Below, one piece after another: positions 24,601-36,136 of a stretch of DNA of 64,000 nucleotides. The stretch spans positions 385,468 to 449,467 of the forward strand of contig LUCM01008166.1 of NCBI GenBank assembly GCA_008360955.1. Reading direction: 5' to 3'. Under the pieces are notes generated by a model, which saw nothing but the letters and a program-made list of their open reading frames with translations, ran no database searches and was not told where the DNA came from. The DNA is from Fasciolopsis buskii (Eukaryota; Platyhelminthes; Trematoda; Plagiorchiida; Fasciolidae). The position numbers and the translations under genes are program-made. Position 1 is the stretch's first letter, and every line of letters starts with the position of its first letter.

Positions 24601-27090
24601 GGGTTGCACGAAACCATTCAAAGGGATGAAGTTTTACATATAATTTTGGACGGCGAGACAATGGAACTCAGAATGGTCATTGAACTCATTGGGCTGGGAG
24701 CTGACTGGTCTGACTCGCGTGACGGGAAGAAAACGTGTTCATGTAAGAAGCACAATCAGTCCTTAAATAGACTTGCCACAAATGAAGTGCGTGTTATCTA
24801 TTTTTGATGTCCGGGTTTTTGGTGTTTTGTGGCAATATGTGTTTCAACGATAGAAGTGGTGGCTGCACACCATTTCGGTGGAATTATTAGTGGTGTTTTG
24901 GCAAGATGAGATGGTTCACATGAGTGTATGTACACAGGGCAGACAGTAGCGCGGCTCAGTTTGTCTTTGGGGTAAACATATCGGCACTGAAGCTCGGGAT
25001 CTTGAGAGAAGCTTCTTAGCGGGGATATGATAATAGAGCATAGGATAGGGTAAAGCTTTCGGTGCAACGTCTGCACTGCAACTGCACTTTCTGTTGGCCG
25101 GTGCATGGATACTGTGGTCATTGGCCAGCCTGCAGAAGGGCCGCACAGGCAGAGAGGAAATTATGGACTTTGTCCCAGTTGGTATTATGGTGACTAAACG
25201 AAAGGAGGATAAAGATAACAGTCAATTTCTTACGACCATTTAAATGTCCCGACGACTGTCTTAAAATGCAGAGAAGGACGGAGTCTCGTTGACGGGATGC
25301 GCGCTACAAATTTTTCTGTCTCTATAGAACGTCGGTTCTGGGCTGCATTGTCTTTGTTCGTAGCGTGTTTTTAGGCAAACATTTGACATCTCCGTAGATG
25401 CACATTGCAGCGGTCTGATGAAATGAAATTAGAGAATAAAGGTAGCCATTTGCTGTGTTTAACTCGTCTGGTCTAGGGGCCCGCTGCGCATGCGACGGAG
25501 ATCAGTTGTAACTAATCACGTATGAGCTACCGTCGATGCTTCTACTAGATTGCCAAAGAGCACAATTTAAGTCAGTCGCGGGGGGTGTGCCGGATGCTAG
25601 GACAGCAGTTGCTACGGGAATTCATAAAGAGGTGAGAGGGGAAAAATTGCATCAGCAATGTTTGAACAGGATGGCAGCAACATGCACCACATAGCAGTTT
25701 TACTTAGCGCGTCTGATTATTTAAGAACCGAAAACGACGGCAGTTGTTTTAACTGCGTTGAGGGAACATGGGCACGTTAAAACCTATAAGCGTTCATAGT
25801 GAAACAAGTAAGCAATCCAAGGCGCTGCTTCCCCGATCGTCTCACGACGCAGCCAGACGCTCGTCTACCGGATAGGCGCGGTGTTGGGTTCCCCTTGTGC
25901 AGCTTCAGGTATGGGTTGCTGACCCACACATCCGTTGTAAAAGGTTGCGCATTGCCTCACAGCCCGAGTTTGATCTTGTTGCTGGGCTCAAACTGATCCC
26001 GGCAGAATGTTCTCTTCGTAAGAGAGGAATGGCTGAGCCTATATAAGTGCTTTTTGTAATTACTCCGCCTGACCTTCATTTTTCGCCACCACTGGGGGCT
26101 ATCAGTTTTTCTAACGTTCTTATATGCTGAAGTAAACATACTGCGGCCACTTAGAGGTTTTGCTCTTGCGGATTAAAGAAAACCAAGGTGGGAGCAAGCA
26201 AACACACGGCGGATGGTGGCTTGCGCCGTAGGGCAAAGTCATGTACGTAGGACTTCTTTATCTTCAACGCCGCGCCTCCCTTTCATTGCCGAGCACCCCT
26301 TGAATCTTGCTAATATGGAGCGGTTTGTTGCGAAAGCGAATTGGGTCGTCTGTGTGATGTGGACAATTTTCAATGAAACTCGGCCTAGTAGTCGATGGGC
26401 AAACAGGCGGGTGGGGCACAAGATGGTTAGGTACGAAGAGTTAACGAAACCTCGAATGTTTCCTGGGATGAAATGCATGCGTAGAGTGACACTAGTTCCG
26501 TTAACACCCTGCATAGAGAGGATCTTCTACGTTAAGTAAGTGAACGATAGAAGAATCTGTGAGGAAAGGATCCTGCGATAGGATGACCAATATAAGTAGA
26601 AATTTATCGCGGCAATACTTGCCATGGAATGAAGCATCCTTCCACTATCGCGGGCTATGATATTGTATGGCGCCGTCCGTCGGGATCTAAGTTTTGGACA
26701 CATTTCTATGGCAACTGGTAAAATCATAAGCCGACTTCATACGCCCGAGTAACTCAAAGATAAGAGTCGTACATACGAATAAGGTTTGGTAGGTCGTAAG
26801 TCTCCCAGCTTCGTTTTTGAAGGCGATCCTAGATGCTGATAAGAGACGCAAAAGTTTGGGCAATGAATTTCATGAGAAAAAATATATAGCAACAAAATTG
26901 TCTTCTCTGGTACTTATTCTTGCTATGTCAGTTGTGACCAAAAGCCCAGTGTTTCGAAAGGAATGCGGAGTTCAGCTTCTGAACTGAGGGGCTAAAGCGC
27001 AACTGTAACCGACAATAAGACCACTGAAGAACATAAATTTTGACTTTGCAAGCCGAAGCCACAATTATTCAAGATTCAATATTGTACACC
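24600..27090. other. no recognised gene
   Basis: No domain was recognised. Overlapping frames on both strands at 26213-26539 (plus, 108 codons) and 26239-26514 (minus, 91 codons), and minus frames at 24798-25146, carry no family motif. The plus frame 25799-25996 is arginine/proline-rich and may be repeat-derived. Confidence 0.35.
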
Positions 27091-27097
27091 GTTCCCT

Positions 27098-28720
27098 TTA
27101 AATTAGGCCTGACAAAATGCCTACTAGCTGCTTCGTAAATGCTCGCTGAATGTTTTCAATTGCAAGTCTGTCGCACCGTCCCATGCTGGAGTAAATTAAA
27201 AAACAGTGCTCTGGAATCAGTCTGAAGTATGCCTGGTGGAAGTTCAATTTGCTCTGGTTCAGCTTGAAGGCCCTGTGAAGCAACACAATTATTTCATTGG
27301 TTTAAGTAACTTGGGTAATTGCGTTTTCAGAAAGTTTGAAACTGCAGGAGAAATTTACACCGAAGTCTCAAAAAGTGTTGCTAATGGTATGATTTAACTT
27401 TCAACTTTAAGCACCCCTATTGATAAGGTGCACTTCTAGCACAGGACGCTTTCTTCGGCTGAAAAGTTCATCGTCCATTTGTTGACAAGTGTTAAGAGAT
27501 ATTAGATCCTGGGTTGCTCCGGCGACAAAAGAGCCTAGAGCCTCAGGCTGGAAGGTGCAAACGATTTTGATATCATCGGCGAATAGGAAAGGAACACCGT
27601 TTCGAATAATTTTAAAGACATCATTTACATAAAAGAGAAACAGTAGAGGGCCTATCAAACTGCCTTGAATCGCTCTTTTGGTTGGTGGTCTGTGTGGGGG
27701 GCGAAATCGTTTATATTCAGGACCTGAATGATGGATGAAATATATGACGTGAACCATGACAGTATATAGTCGGTGATTCCATATGATTTGCTCTTATTTA
27801 TCATCCCACGGTGGGATACTCTGCCAAAAGCCTTTGTCATATCCACATATGCTACTATCACCGACTTTCCGGGGTTGGCAGACGTTGAGATTGCAATCGA
27901 TCATAAACGTAGCGCAAGATTTCGTTTCGAGAAAACCATGTTGACTAGTGTTGACAATTATGTGGTCCATGGCATATAACATGAGCTTTTTCTAATCAAG
28001 CGATCCTTTATTCTAGAGCTAATGAAGATATGGTTGACTGGTCTATATTTGGCTGGGTCAAGTCGTGTGCCTTTCTTATGTATGGAGATTATGATAGAAG
28101 TTTTCCATTGAGAGGGAAGAGTACCACATTGGACAGGAAGGTTGAATATGTGTAGAGACAGTATTTAAATATCTCCTCACGTAGTGTGAATACAGCTGGA
28201 GTTTACGAGTCTGGTCCCGGGTGGTATCGGCTTAGCTTTTTTCGGGAATGAAGCTACCACTTTTGCTATGAAGGAAACTCTTGAGAAAATTTCCGAGGTC
28301 GGTCATAGTGGATACGAAGTTGGAAGGTTAGTGTCAATGGTTAGGGATGGGGCAAAGAATCTGCCAAAAGCCTCAACGATTTCTTGAGTGGTGTCAAGAT
28401 AAGCGTTATTAAACGTGTGGTGGTGGACAGGAGGAGCCGAGAGGCCGGCGTGATTAGCTCTTAATTTAATAAATTATTCCAGATCTGCTTGTGAGTTGGA
28501 CTGTTTGTGAGCGCGTAGTTCTTGCTTTTTGCTACGGGGGTCCGTTATCGTTTCTAACTTTTTTGACAGGCGACTAAGTCGTAGAAACGGAGAAAGGCCC
28601 CTGGTTCTGAGGAAGTTTTTCTGGAGTTTGGAGACTCTGCAGCTTAGTCGATCATGGCTGTTATTTTGGCCGGCGAATTTTGAATGGGTAATATCCGGTT
28701 ATGGCAATTGAGGTAGGTCT
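27098..28720 (-). mobile_element. CR1-like non-LTR retrotransposon, copy 3 (5'-truncated, decayed)
   Basis: Same family as 5.4-9.1 kb. On the minus strand, connector sequence near 28200-28450 reads IVEAFGRFFAPSLTIDT. It is followed by NTSQHGFLETKSC (27794-27982), DMTKAFGRVSHRGM with DYILSWFTSYIS (27655-27861), and QGSLIGPLLFLFYVNDVFK with FLFADDIKIVCTF (27407-27757). The end, at 27098-27286, reads MGRCDRLAIENIQRAFTKQLVG. The catalytic FADD is kept, but a stop or frame change interrupts each junction. No endonuclease or ORF1 is visible upstream of 28.7 kb, so the copy is 5'-truncated, as is usual for target-primed retrotransposition. Confidence 0.85.
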
Positions 28721-29039
28721 CGGTGACTAGCGGGAAGTGGTAATTTGAAGAGGGTTCTAACAGTCGAAGAGACTGCATTTTCCCAATATTTATATAATTA
28801 GTAGAAATATCGGCAACTAAGGGAAATTACTTTTGGTTTTCAGTAATTTTTTTGGTTGGTTCTGCTTCCCATTTGTGACCTCCCTTTTATGGGAGGGTGC
28901 TGCATTGCTTGAGTGACGGATTGTCATCCCAGGGCAGAATGATGTTGCATCGTTAAATAGTGGACAGGGATAATATAGTCCATCTTTGCGACATTCAGCT
29001 GGAAGCCACAGTACAATCTTAGGATGCTTCGAGAAGGAC

Positions 29040-30603
29040 CTTGTTTGAATCGGAAAACCACCATGAAATCGGATATAGCGGCAGTCAGCAGAAAACCAAC
29101 TGTACGCTAAAGTTTTCCCAAAAGCTTCAAAAGTGGAATAAAGTGCATAGTGCCGACCGAAAAATCCGATCTCGGCGAAGAGGGCGACTGCTTAAAACAA
29201 ATGGACTGGTCGAAAGCGGTAGGACATGACTGGATCCCGCCAGCGATAGTAACGCCGCCATCGGAGATCCTGTTGAAACATTTCCTCCAACTCTTCAATG
29301 CATCGCTTGATGAAGGACTGCATTCCGCGGAGTGTTAAACGTCGGTAATCATGCCAGTGCCTGGAAGAGGAGACAGAAAAATGGCAGCTACAGACCGGCG
29401 ATTCGGACATCCATCGTGCTGAAGACCCCTAAAAGAGTCGTGTGCTACAAGATGGTCAATCGCCTGGAACAAACACAAGCTGGTGATGGCGCAAAACGTG
29501 ATTTTTGGCAAAACTTTCATGTCTGACTAACCTGACTAGCTTCCTGGCTGAAGTAAAAGGTACGGTGGACAGGAGCGAGGGAGTAAAAATCTGCTATCTG
29601 AATGACTAGAAGGCCTTGGATTTCATTAACCACGGTATCATTGCCCACGAAGTGAAGGCTCCATGGGTGGACATTAAGGTGACCAACTAGACAGCAAGGA
29701 GTCTGGAAGATGGATTTTTCAGGGCAATAATCGTGAAGTGGCTATCAGACATAGGACTGCTGTACAGCGGGGTGCTTCAGGGGTTTGTCCTAGGGTCAAT
29801 GGTCCTCCTGTTTTGTGTCAACGACATAACCAAAGGGCTGGAAATTGCGGGATTTGTATTTGTAAATGACATCAGATTATTTGGGACGGCAAACAGTGAA
29901 GATATCCACAGAGTTGCGAATAAGAATTACCAGTGGTCGGCAAGATCGAATCTTCGGTTAAACTTGGATAAGTACCAGCGGTTCATATAGAGTCATCCTT
30001 CTGAGTCCACCGAGCAACGGACGCAGGGATACAAGTGAACTCGGAATTCGAACCCAATGTGGAGTGCACGAATGCGTTCAGAAAGGCAGGGTGTGCTCTA
30101 CGCCAACTTAGAAGAACTGCAGGATCCGGAAGGCCTAAACTTCTGGTTTCATTATTCAAGAGGTTATTCCGACCGCACTTGACTTATTCTGTCTAGGCGT
30201 TGGTGAAGTATTTAGTAAGAGATATGAAAATATCGGGATGAGTCCAGTATATTTTTAAACACGGTTCAGGCAGGTGAGGCACTTGAGTACCGAGCAAAGC
30301 TGAGAGAACTCGGCTTGTGCTCCATGAAAGGACGTTTATAAAGTGGTGACCGAAATGAGGTTCTCAAAATCGTTAGGGAACTACTCGAGAACGGGGTCAG
30401 TGTGGGGCCCTGTCTTAGAGAAAGGCGAGTGAAAGGATTGTGGAGGGGCGTGCTACTGCAGGGTTGAGAAGCAAACCGCTTGCCATAAGAGTGATGGGTA
30501 GCTGGAACATGCTACCAGAGGTCCTCGAGTTGGGATCAGTGCGTGAATTTCAGGGGAGGCTAGACGACGCATGGTTATCTATTTTTGAGGAAGATAGTCT
30601 GTG
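29040..30603 (+). mobile_element. LINE reverse transcriptase fragment, second CR1-like lineage (decayed)
   Basis: Frames on the plus strand can be strung together as an RT of another non-LTR lineage. MDWSKAVGHDWIPPAIV is the fingers K--G-D-I-P motif. Near 29600 comes an AFD-region remnant, ALDFINHGIIAHEVKA. LLYSGVLQGFVLGSM with FCVNDITKGLE is motif B, and FVFVNDIRLF is the catalytic box, where the YADD alanine-aspartate has become VND. The C-terminal end at 30475-30600 reads LPIRVMGSWNMLPEVLE and RLDDAW. The first catalytic aspartate is missing, so it is inactive. No endonuclease seen. Confidence 0.75.
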
Positions 30604-31028
30604 AGCCTTAGGGATGGTCAGGATGGTCAAGAAGATCGCACCCATCAAATTTCCCTTCTGAATATAACAGGAGTAAGACTTAGAGTCAAATAAAACGTTT
30701 GCGTTTTCACCATAGGAACGGAAGGGAACTTCCAACTTCTTGTAGTCAAAGCATCGCCCGATCCAAGGAGCTTTCGGTGCAAGAACCCTGACGACGAGGC
30801 ACCCCCTGGTAACGTCCTTTAATCCGATTGGATCTGAGACTGGATCTGGGCTTGAGTGGAACGCGTTGTGCGGGTACGCGTTAGCGGGTGTTGTGAGTTT
30901 GAGGCGTGCAGCTTTGTATTCCCTAACACGATTCTCAATTCTCCGTGTATTTAAGACCCTCCGTATGAGCGTATAAAACAATTACAGATCAGTGTAAATT
31001 TTCTTTAGTGAAAAATACCATAGAGGGA

Positions 31029-31935
31029 TTAAACCTGTGTGGGCTTCATCGCCGCCAGTTGCGTGCGACCCCTATTAGAGGGGTCGCGCCACCTCACTAG
31101 CAGGTAGCCGTCAGCTGATGACTTGGGCTTATGGCAGTCGTTTTCTTCCGCCACATTTATGGGTAGTGAATTCCACAGTTTTGTCGATCTGGGAAGTCGA
31201 TTTATCAGTGTCAATCCAGTAGACTCCAACTTTTTCAGTGTGAAGGCGTGACCCCTGCTTTGGTTACAGTCTGAGGGTGGAAATTCAGCCTGGAACTTCA
31301 GTCCCAGTTCACTTCGGATATTATGCCTCCTTAAGCACGACGGCAGGCCTCATGAAACAACCCGGCCAGTTGTGACTCATCTTCAGAGATGAGTCACCGT
31401 TGCCCCGCAAAGAGGCAACTAGCTGTCCTCTGTACCCGTTCCAGCTTTGTGTACTCCTTAGTTGTATATGAGAATGAAGCAACTCCAGCAAACTCCAACC
31501 CTAGGCTTTCGTGGGTAGTGTACAACACCTTGAGTAAAAACCGGCTGAAGAAACTTCGGATGGCACGCAGCGTGCCCCACACTCAGACACAGATATTTTC
31601 GGTGTAAGCACGAGTCTTCAACAAAGAAGTAATCGTCACCTCCAGGTCGCCTCACCATCGTTCTTCCGTAAAGGAGACCCTGGAGGACAGCAGCTTTATG
31701 CATCGCATGTCCTTCGAGGGTGCACTTGGATATGCGCGCATTTTTCTTAATGTGCTAGCAAGCGCCATTTCTCCGACCAGCGATCGAGAACGCCCAGGTC
31801 TTGCATTTGTTTCCGGTTGTCTGGCTCTTTGATTATCTGTCAGAGTTTCTGGTCATCTGCGTAGATCAAGCACGGTGACTTCCCAACCTGTGGCAAACCG
31901 TTTATGAACATCAGGAGCAACAGTTGTCCCAAGAA
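31029..31935 (-). mobile_element. LINE RT C-terminal fragment, minus strand
   Basis: On the minus strand LLLLMFINGLPQVGKSPCL leads into IYADDQKL near 31850-31930 (an intact YADD box). Next comes DRWSEKWRLL, then in another frame FFSRFLLKVLYTTHESLGLEF with YTKLERVQRTASCLF (31394-31582). The fragment ends with LINRLPRSTKLWNSLPINV (31029-31229). This is motif C to the C-terminus of a CR1/jockey-type RT, with stops between pieces. It begins abruptly near 31935. Confidence 0.75.
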
Positions 31936-32069
31936 AGCCTACCTCGAATCGGAAAACCCCACAGTGAACGACCTTCCCGGAACAAATCCCTAATCCATCA
32001 GCATATTCTGGCCGGAACTCTGAAGGATTTCAGCTTGGCTATGCCGATGTATTGGGGATTTTGTTCAAG

Positions 32070-32205
32070 GAAGGTCGTTCAATTTGAGGGATTCTGATTC
32101 GTATTCCACCTGGCACGAAGTAGCTAGTGGTGTTCCACAAGGCTGTCTTGGGACCATTGCTGTTCCTGATTTTCACAAACGATTTGATTCCTTAATAGTT
32201 CCCTG
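32070..32205 (+). mobile_element. LINE RT motif B fragment, plus strand
   Basis: The plus strand reads STWHEVASGVPQGCLG and, after a one-base shift, LGPLLFLIFTNDLIP. This is the S-W--V-SGVPQG--LGPLLFLIFINDLP block of non-LTR RTs. It lies immediately beside, and opposite in direction to, the minus-strand fragment that starts with motif C, so the two halves of a similar RT face away from each other. Confidence 0.7.
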
Positions 32206-32528
32206 AATGGGGTCAGTGATGCCTTTGTTTTTGCTACATGTTTCAAGCGTGACTCTAGTGGAAAAGATATGTCCCATTGCTACCGGCAGGCTAAGAGAAA
32301 TTTCAGTTCAGTGGTTGCAACAGGAGTCAAAGCGAACCCCAGGAGGAGATACAGACATGTTCAATTGAAAATCGCACTCACAACTCGATTGGATATCATT
32401 ATGCTAAACGGAAGTGGTGATGCGTACAACGCCGAAATTCGAAAGCGTTGGTCTCAGAATTCCACAGCATACACAGACGAGATAAGGGGAACTAAGTGGG
32501 TATTCATCATTGTCATCATCATCATTAT

Positions 32529-32726
32529 CATCATCGTTCAGCGTGAAACAACAATATAAGCCCCACTGACCATTGCCTCCTCCATAGAGTTACACGATTA
32601 TGTAAAAGAGTGAATATGCAAGGAAGCAAGAAGTGGACCTACACATATGAGAAAAGAAAAGAAATGCCGTAATACCCAGCACGCGGAATGCCGTATAACT
32701 GTACGAATGCACTTCTTCAATCATCA
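32529..32726 (-). mobile_element. RTE-type 3' tail, left arm of inverted pair
   Basis: Reads as the extreme 3' end of an RTE-like element on the minus strand, ending in an (ATC)n-type tail at its left end (32505-32540). It is nearly identical to the reverse complement of 33428-33620 and resembles the tails at 35.57, 47.59 and 59.34 kb more distantly. Only about 200 bp are present. Confidence 0.75.
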
Positions 32727-33059
32727 TCACCGAGAGATTGCGCAACATTAAGATTCCTCCTTGTAATTGGGAGCTACTACACTCCTTCCATTGTTACATC
32801 ACTAAACAAACTGCCAACAGAGGATGCTAAGTGAAATGGGAAACAAGAATGTCAAGTTACATTCAACAAGCTGAAATCCACGTTTAGTTCATACATCCAA
32901 CTGTGCCACTTTGACCCAAACACGCCAATCGTGATCGCCGCAGCTGCCTCTAATAGTGGGACTTCAGCAATGATCTCCCACCCATGCACAAACGGAATTG
33001 AAAAACTGATTGCTGATATACCATGTACTTTAGGATCGACCTAGAAAAACGAAGGCCGG

Positions 33060-33620
33060 ATTGAAAAAGGAGCATTGTCCATTGTATTCGTGGTTGAAAT
33101 GTTTCACAAGTACGTATACGGGCGTATGAAGGTTGTTAGATTAGGTTGGTTGGGTCAACTGTTACGTATGACGAACACTTGTCTACCTTATCGTACTCTA
33201 TTTTACATTCCTCCCTGCGGAGTGGAAGAAGCCATGTGGAGGTCAGCAGATGTCGTCGCAACGTGGAATGAGAAAATGCACAGCGAGCTTAAGTAAGGTA
33301 GATGTCTCATGTCTTCGTAGTTGAGGCCCGAAATATCAGTCAGCTAACTGGCTGGAGACACTGAAGGATGTGACAGCGAACTGCGAACAGTGGCGATCTT
33401 GTTCTCGTTTTCTGTCGATTCAGGATGATTGAAGAAGTGCGTTTGTACAGTTATACGGCATTCCGCGTGCTGGGTATTACGGCATTTCTTTTCTTTTCTC
33501 ATATGTGTAGGTCCACTCCTTGCTCCCTTGCATATTCACTCTTTTACATGATCGTGTAACTCTATGGAGGAGGCGATGATCAGTGGGGCTTACATTGTTG
33601 TTTCATGCTGAACGATGATG
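33060..33620 (+). mobile_element. RTE-type 3' end, right arm of inverted pair
   Basis: A plus-strand fragment. The frame 33075-33296 reads MKVVRLGWLGQLLRM then CLPYRTLF, the conserved -RLRWLGHVLRM---RLP-R-LF block near the C-terminus of RTE proteins. The untranslated tail follows and ends at 33620 with aacgatgatg, the start of a (GAT)n tail. It is the same tail as at 32529-32726 in the opposite orientation. Confidence 0.75.
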
Positions 33621-33629
33621 TTGAATTTA

Positions 33630-34302
33630 TAGCCCAGTCAATTGCGCCCTTTAAATCCCCCGGAAAATTCGTTAACGTTTTCATGCTTTTCACCCACGTC
33701 ATCGGACTGACAACATGTAACCATCTTCAAGCATTTGCCTGCTTCGAAGAACAGCGTACAACGAGGGAGTCGTTCTGTGGGGTTATGCGAAACATATCCC
33801 GACCATCTTAGCCTATTCAAATTCAGCGTCTTTTCTAATGGTTGAACTCCAGGATTCATTCGTTACTTCTAACTTCTGAGTTGCGTTCGGAATTCCCCCA
33901 TCATATTTTACCAATGATACGAGGACATCGGTGTTCAGACGCGGAAAGTCAGCTTTCCCCTGTGGTCTAGAAACAAGACCACCGGAGACGTTGCAAATAC
34001 GAGGAAAATTGGAAGCACAGAAATTTCGGAAGGTGGCTTTGGCAAGGGACCAAAATGTTCGGTTGCCGGGGGAAAGTGAAACCAAACGCTTCGCTTTGCG
34101 TTAAATTAGTAGGTGCCAATCAAGCCCTCTGTATATGCGAAATCACTTCGTCCGCAATACGACCACCAGATGAAACACAGCTACCCAAGTACCTGCATCT
34201 ATCCACCGCATTCAGTTGTCCCCCCGCAAGGTTCGACGATGAGCCAGTCCAGTCGTGCAGCACCGTTTTACATTTCGAGGGTGCCAGGCGCATCCCGAAC
34301 AT
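33630..34302 (-). mobile_element. RTE-type RT C-terminal fragment, minus strand
   Basis: The frame 34120-34302 reads FGMRLAPSKCKTVL and RCRYLGSCVSSGGRI-DEV, the RTE segment that follows the YADD box. The frame 33638-33859 reads LNLNRLRWSGYVSH then ERLPRCTLF, the late WLGHVLRM block. Between them the reading frame is broken. The catalytic RT motifs lie outside the fragment. It abuts the inverted tail pair. Confidence 0.7.
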
Positions 34303-34309
34303 ATTACGC

Positions 34310-35560
34310 TATCGTTCAGAAGACGAAGAAAAACTTGCAACTTAATTGGGTCTTCACTCAGTGGCACAACGTCGTCCACTTAGTCTAATTCAGACATTTT
34401 CATGCCAGAGCAAAGTTTCACTGTTCTCACAGGATAGGAAAGGGCACAGCGGACGACTACACACCTAGTTGTTGGACTAGGTGGATTTAGTTATGAGCGT
34501 CGCCTTCAGGTGACAGAACTGTTTCCCTTGTCGTATCTTGGGATTCGTAAAGATCTGACCTGCATCGAGCGTATTATCCGTAGTAATTTAGGTCTTGAAC
34601 TGCGAGCTAAATCTCCCTCTTGCGGACCACATTCGTATGCATGGACTCCCTTACGTTAGTGAAACAGGAGTCATTGGGCCCACTCTTGGTGTACCATCTA
34701 TGGGGAAGGGTGGTCAAAATGTGAAACGAGCTTCGTGTTTGAAGCGATGGAAGAAACTGATTGGGAAGGCGCTCTGTGACTAGGCCTTGTCCTTTAGGTG
34801 ATATGATGAAGTTCACACAGGATGATCTCCCTCTAATCTTATTCAAAAATGCTGTGGACTGGAGGCGTATAGACGCATGTTTGACCCCAGATGTAACCAA
34901 CAAAAGGTAGGAAATTTGGTGATTCCCCAGCAGTACACCTCCAAGCAGCAAAATGGCCCCGTATTTGTCCCCTTTTAGTTTACACAATTCCGAATTGGGC
35001 AAAATAGTTCCCAAGTCTTTCCCGATATAAGATGAAAATGGTCCCCAAAAGGAAACAAGGTGACGACAATTCTTCTGCAGCCCCCTTGGAGGCAGTGCTT
35101 TAATTTCCCCTGAATGGTTTGCACGGTATCTGAAAAATCCTTCTGACAAACGGTATCTGAGACACAGTGATGTCCAAAAATGCGCATACCAATGGCGACG
35201 GTGGACATCTTCGTGCCTCGAAAGATCGTTTTTTGTGCGCTTCTTTTCAGTTCAACTGGTTGATTAAACTGACGCAAGCCAATTGCTGGAACTTCCCGCG
35301 CGCAATCTTCAGCATTCTTATCATCAACTTTTAAGAGATGCTGTAGATGTAAATGAAAATACACGTAAATGGTCGTCTACCACGCTGTCGTAGACGGATT
35401 CACCTTCTAATTTCATGTGCAGATTGTGGAAACCGTCCATCCTGCTAGTAACAGTTATTCTTCATTGCCATAAGTTGATATCGGAAAGCTCCGGGGTTGG
35501 ATTAAGAACAGAAAACTTTCCAATCGATTGATCTTTCTCTGGCAGCTTTGTCCACCGTCA
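34310..35560. other. no recognised gene; long unassigned minus-strand frames
   Basis: Two overlapping minus frames (34607-35149, 180 codons; 34975-35364, 129 codons) are open, but I recognise no domain, and the two occupy the same bases in different frames. One open frame of this size is roughly what chance allows in 64 kb, so I do not call a gene. The stretch lies between two RTE copies and could be old repeat. Confidence 0.3.
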
Positions 35561-35652
35561 TCATTCATCATCATCATCGTTCGGCGTTGAACAGCAAAAC
35601 AAGCCTCACGGGCCGCTGCCTTTTCGAAAAGTTACATATGTCCATAATGAAT

Positions 35653-36020
35653 AAGTATCCAAGGGGAACAGGGAGCGCACCTACACAGGTGGGAAAAGAT
35701 GAGATGCTGCTGTAGCCAACAAACGGAACACAGTCTAAGTGTACAAACGCACATATTTTCAATCATTCTGATTCGATAGAAAACGACAACACGATCGTCA
35801 CTGTTCGCGATTCATTGCCACATCCTTCAGTGTTTCCAGCCAGCTACTTGACGGGTCTTTCGGACCCCAATCACTAAGATGTGAGACACCGACTTTACCT
35901 AAGTTCGCTGTACTTTTTGTTTCATTCCACGTTGCCGCGTCACCTGTTAATCTCAACATGGTTTCTTCCATTCTTTGGAAGGAACACAAAATAGGGCACG
36001 ATATGGTAGACGAGTGTTCG
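35653..36020. repeat. 368-bp block identical to 47674-48041
   Basis: Comparing the printed sequence base by base, I find no difference between this block and 47674-48041 (same orientation), whereas the flanking bases on both sides differ at roughly one in six to seven positions. See the matching finding. Confidence 0.8.
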
Positions 36021-36136
36021 TCATACGCAACACTTGACCCAAACAGCACAGTCTACTGAGTTTCATATGCTGAAACAAGCTGTTCTCAGAAGTGGCACCC
36101 AATACCAGATTCCTAACCTCAATATTACTCACTCGG

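Noticed and set aside
25799..25996. tRNA-derived SINE or tRNA gene near the arginine/proline-rich frame
   Set aside because: No complete A-box/B-box pair or cloverleaf could be drawn.
30550..30981. 143-codon minus-strand frame
   Set aside because: It overlaps the C-terminal end of the plus-strand LINE and has no motif; probably a shadow or chance frame.
34607..35149. 180-codon open frame on the minus strand as a gene
   Set aside because: No recognisable domain, overlaps another open frame on the same strand (34975-35364), no splice or codon evidence; one frame of this length is close to chance expectation in 64 kb over six frames.
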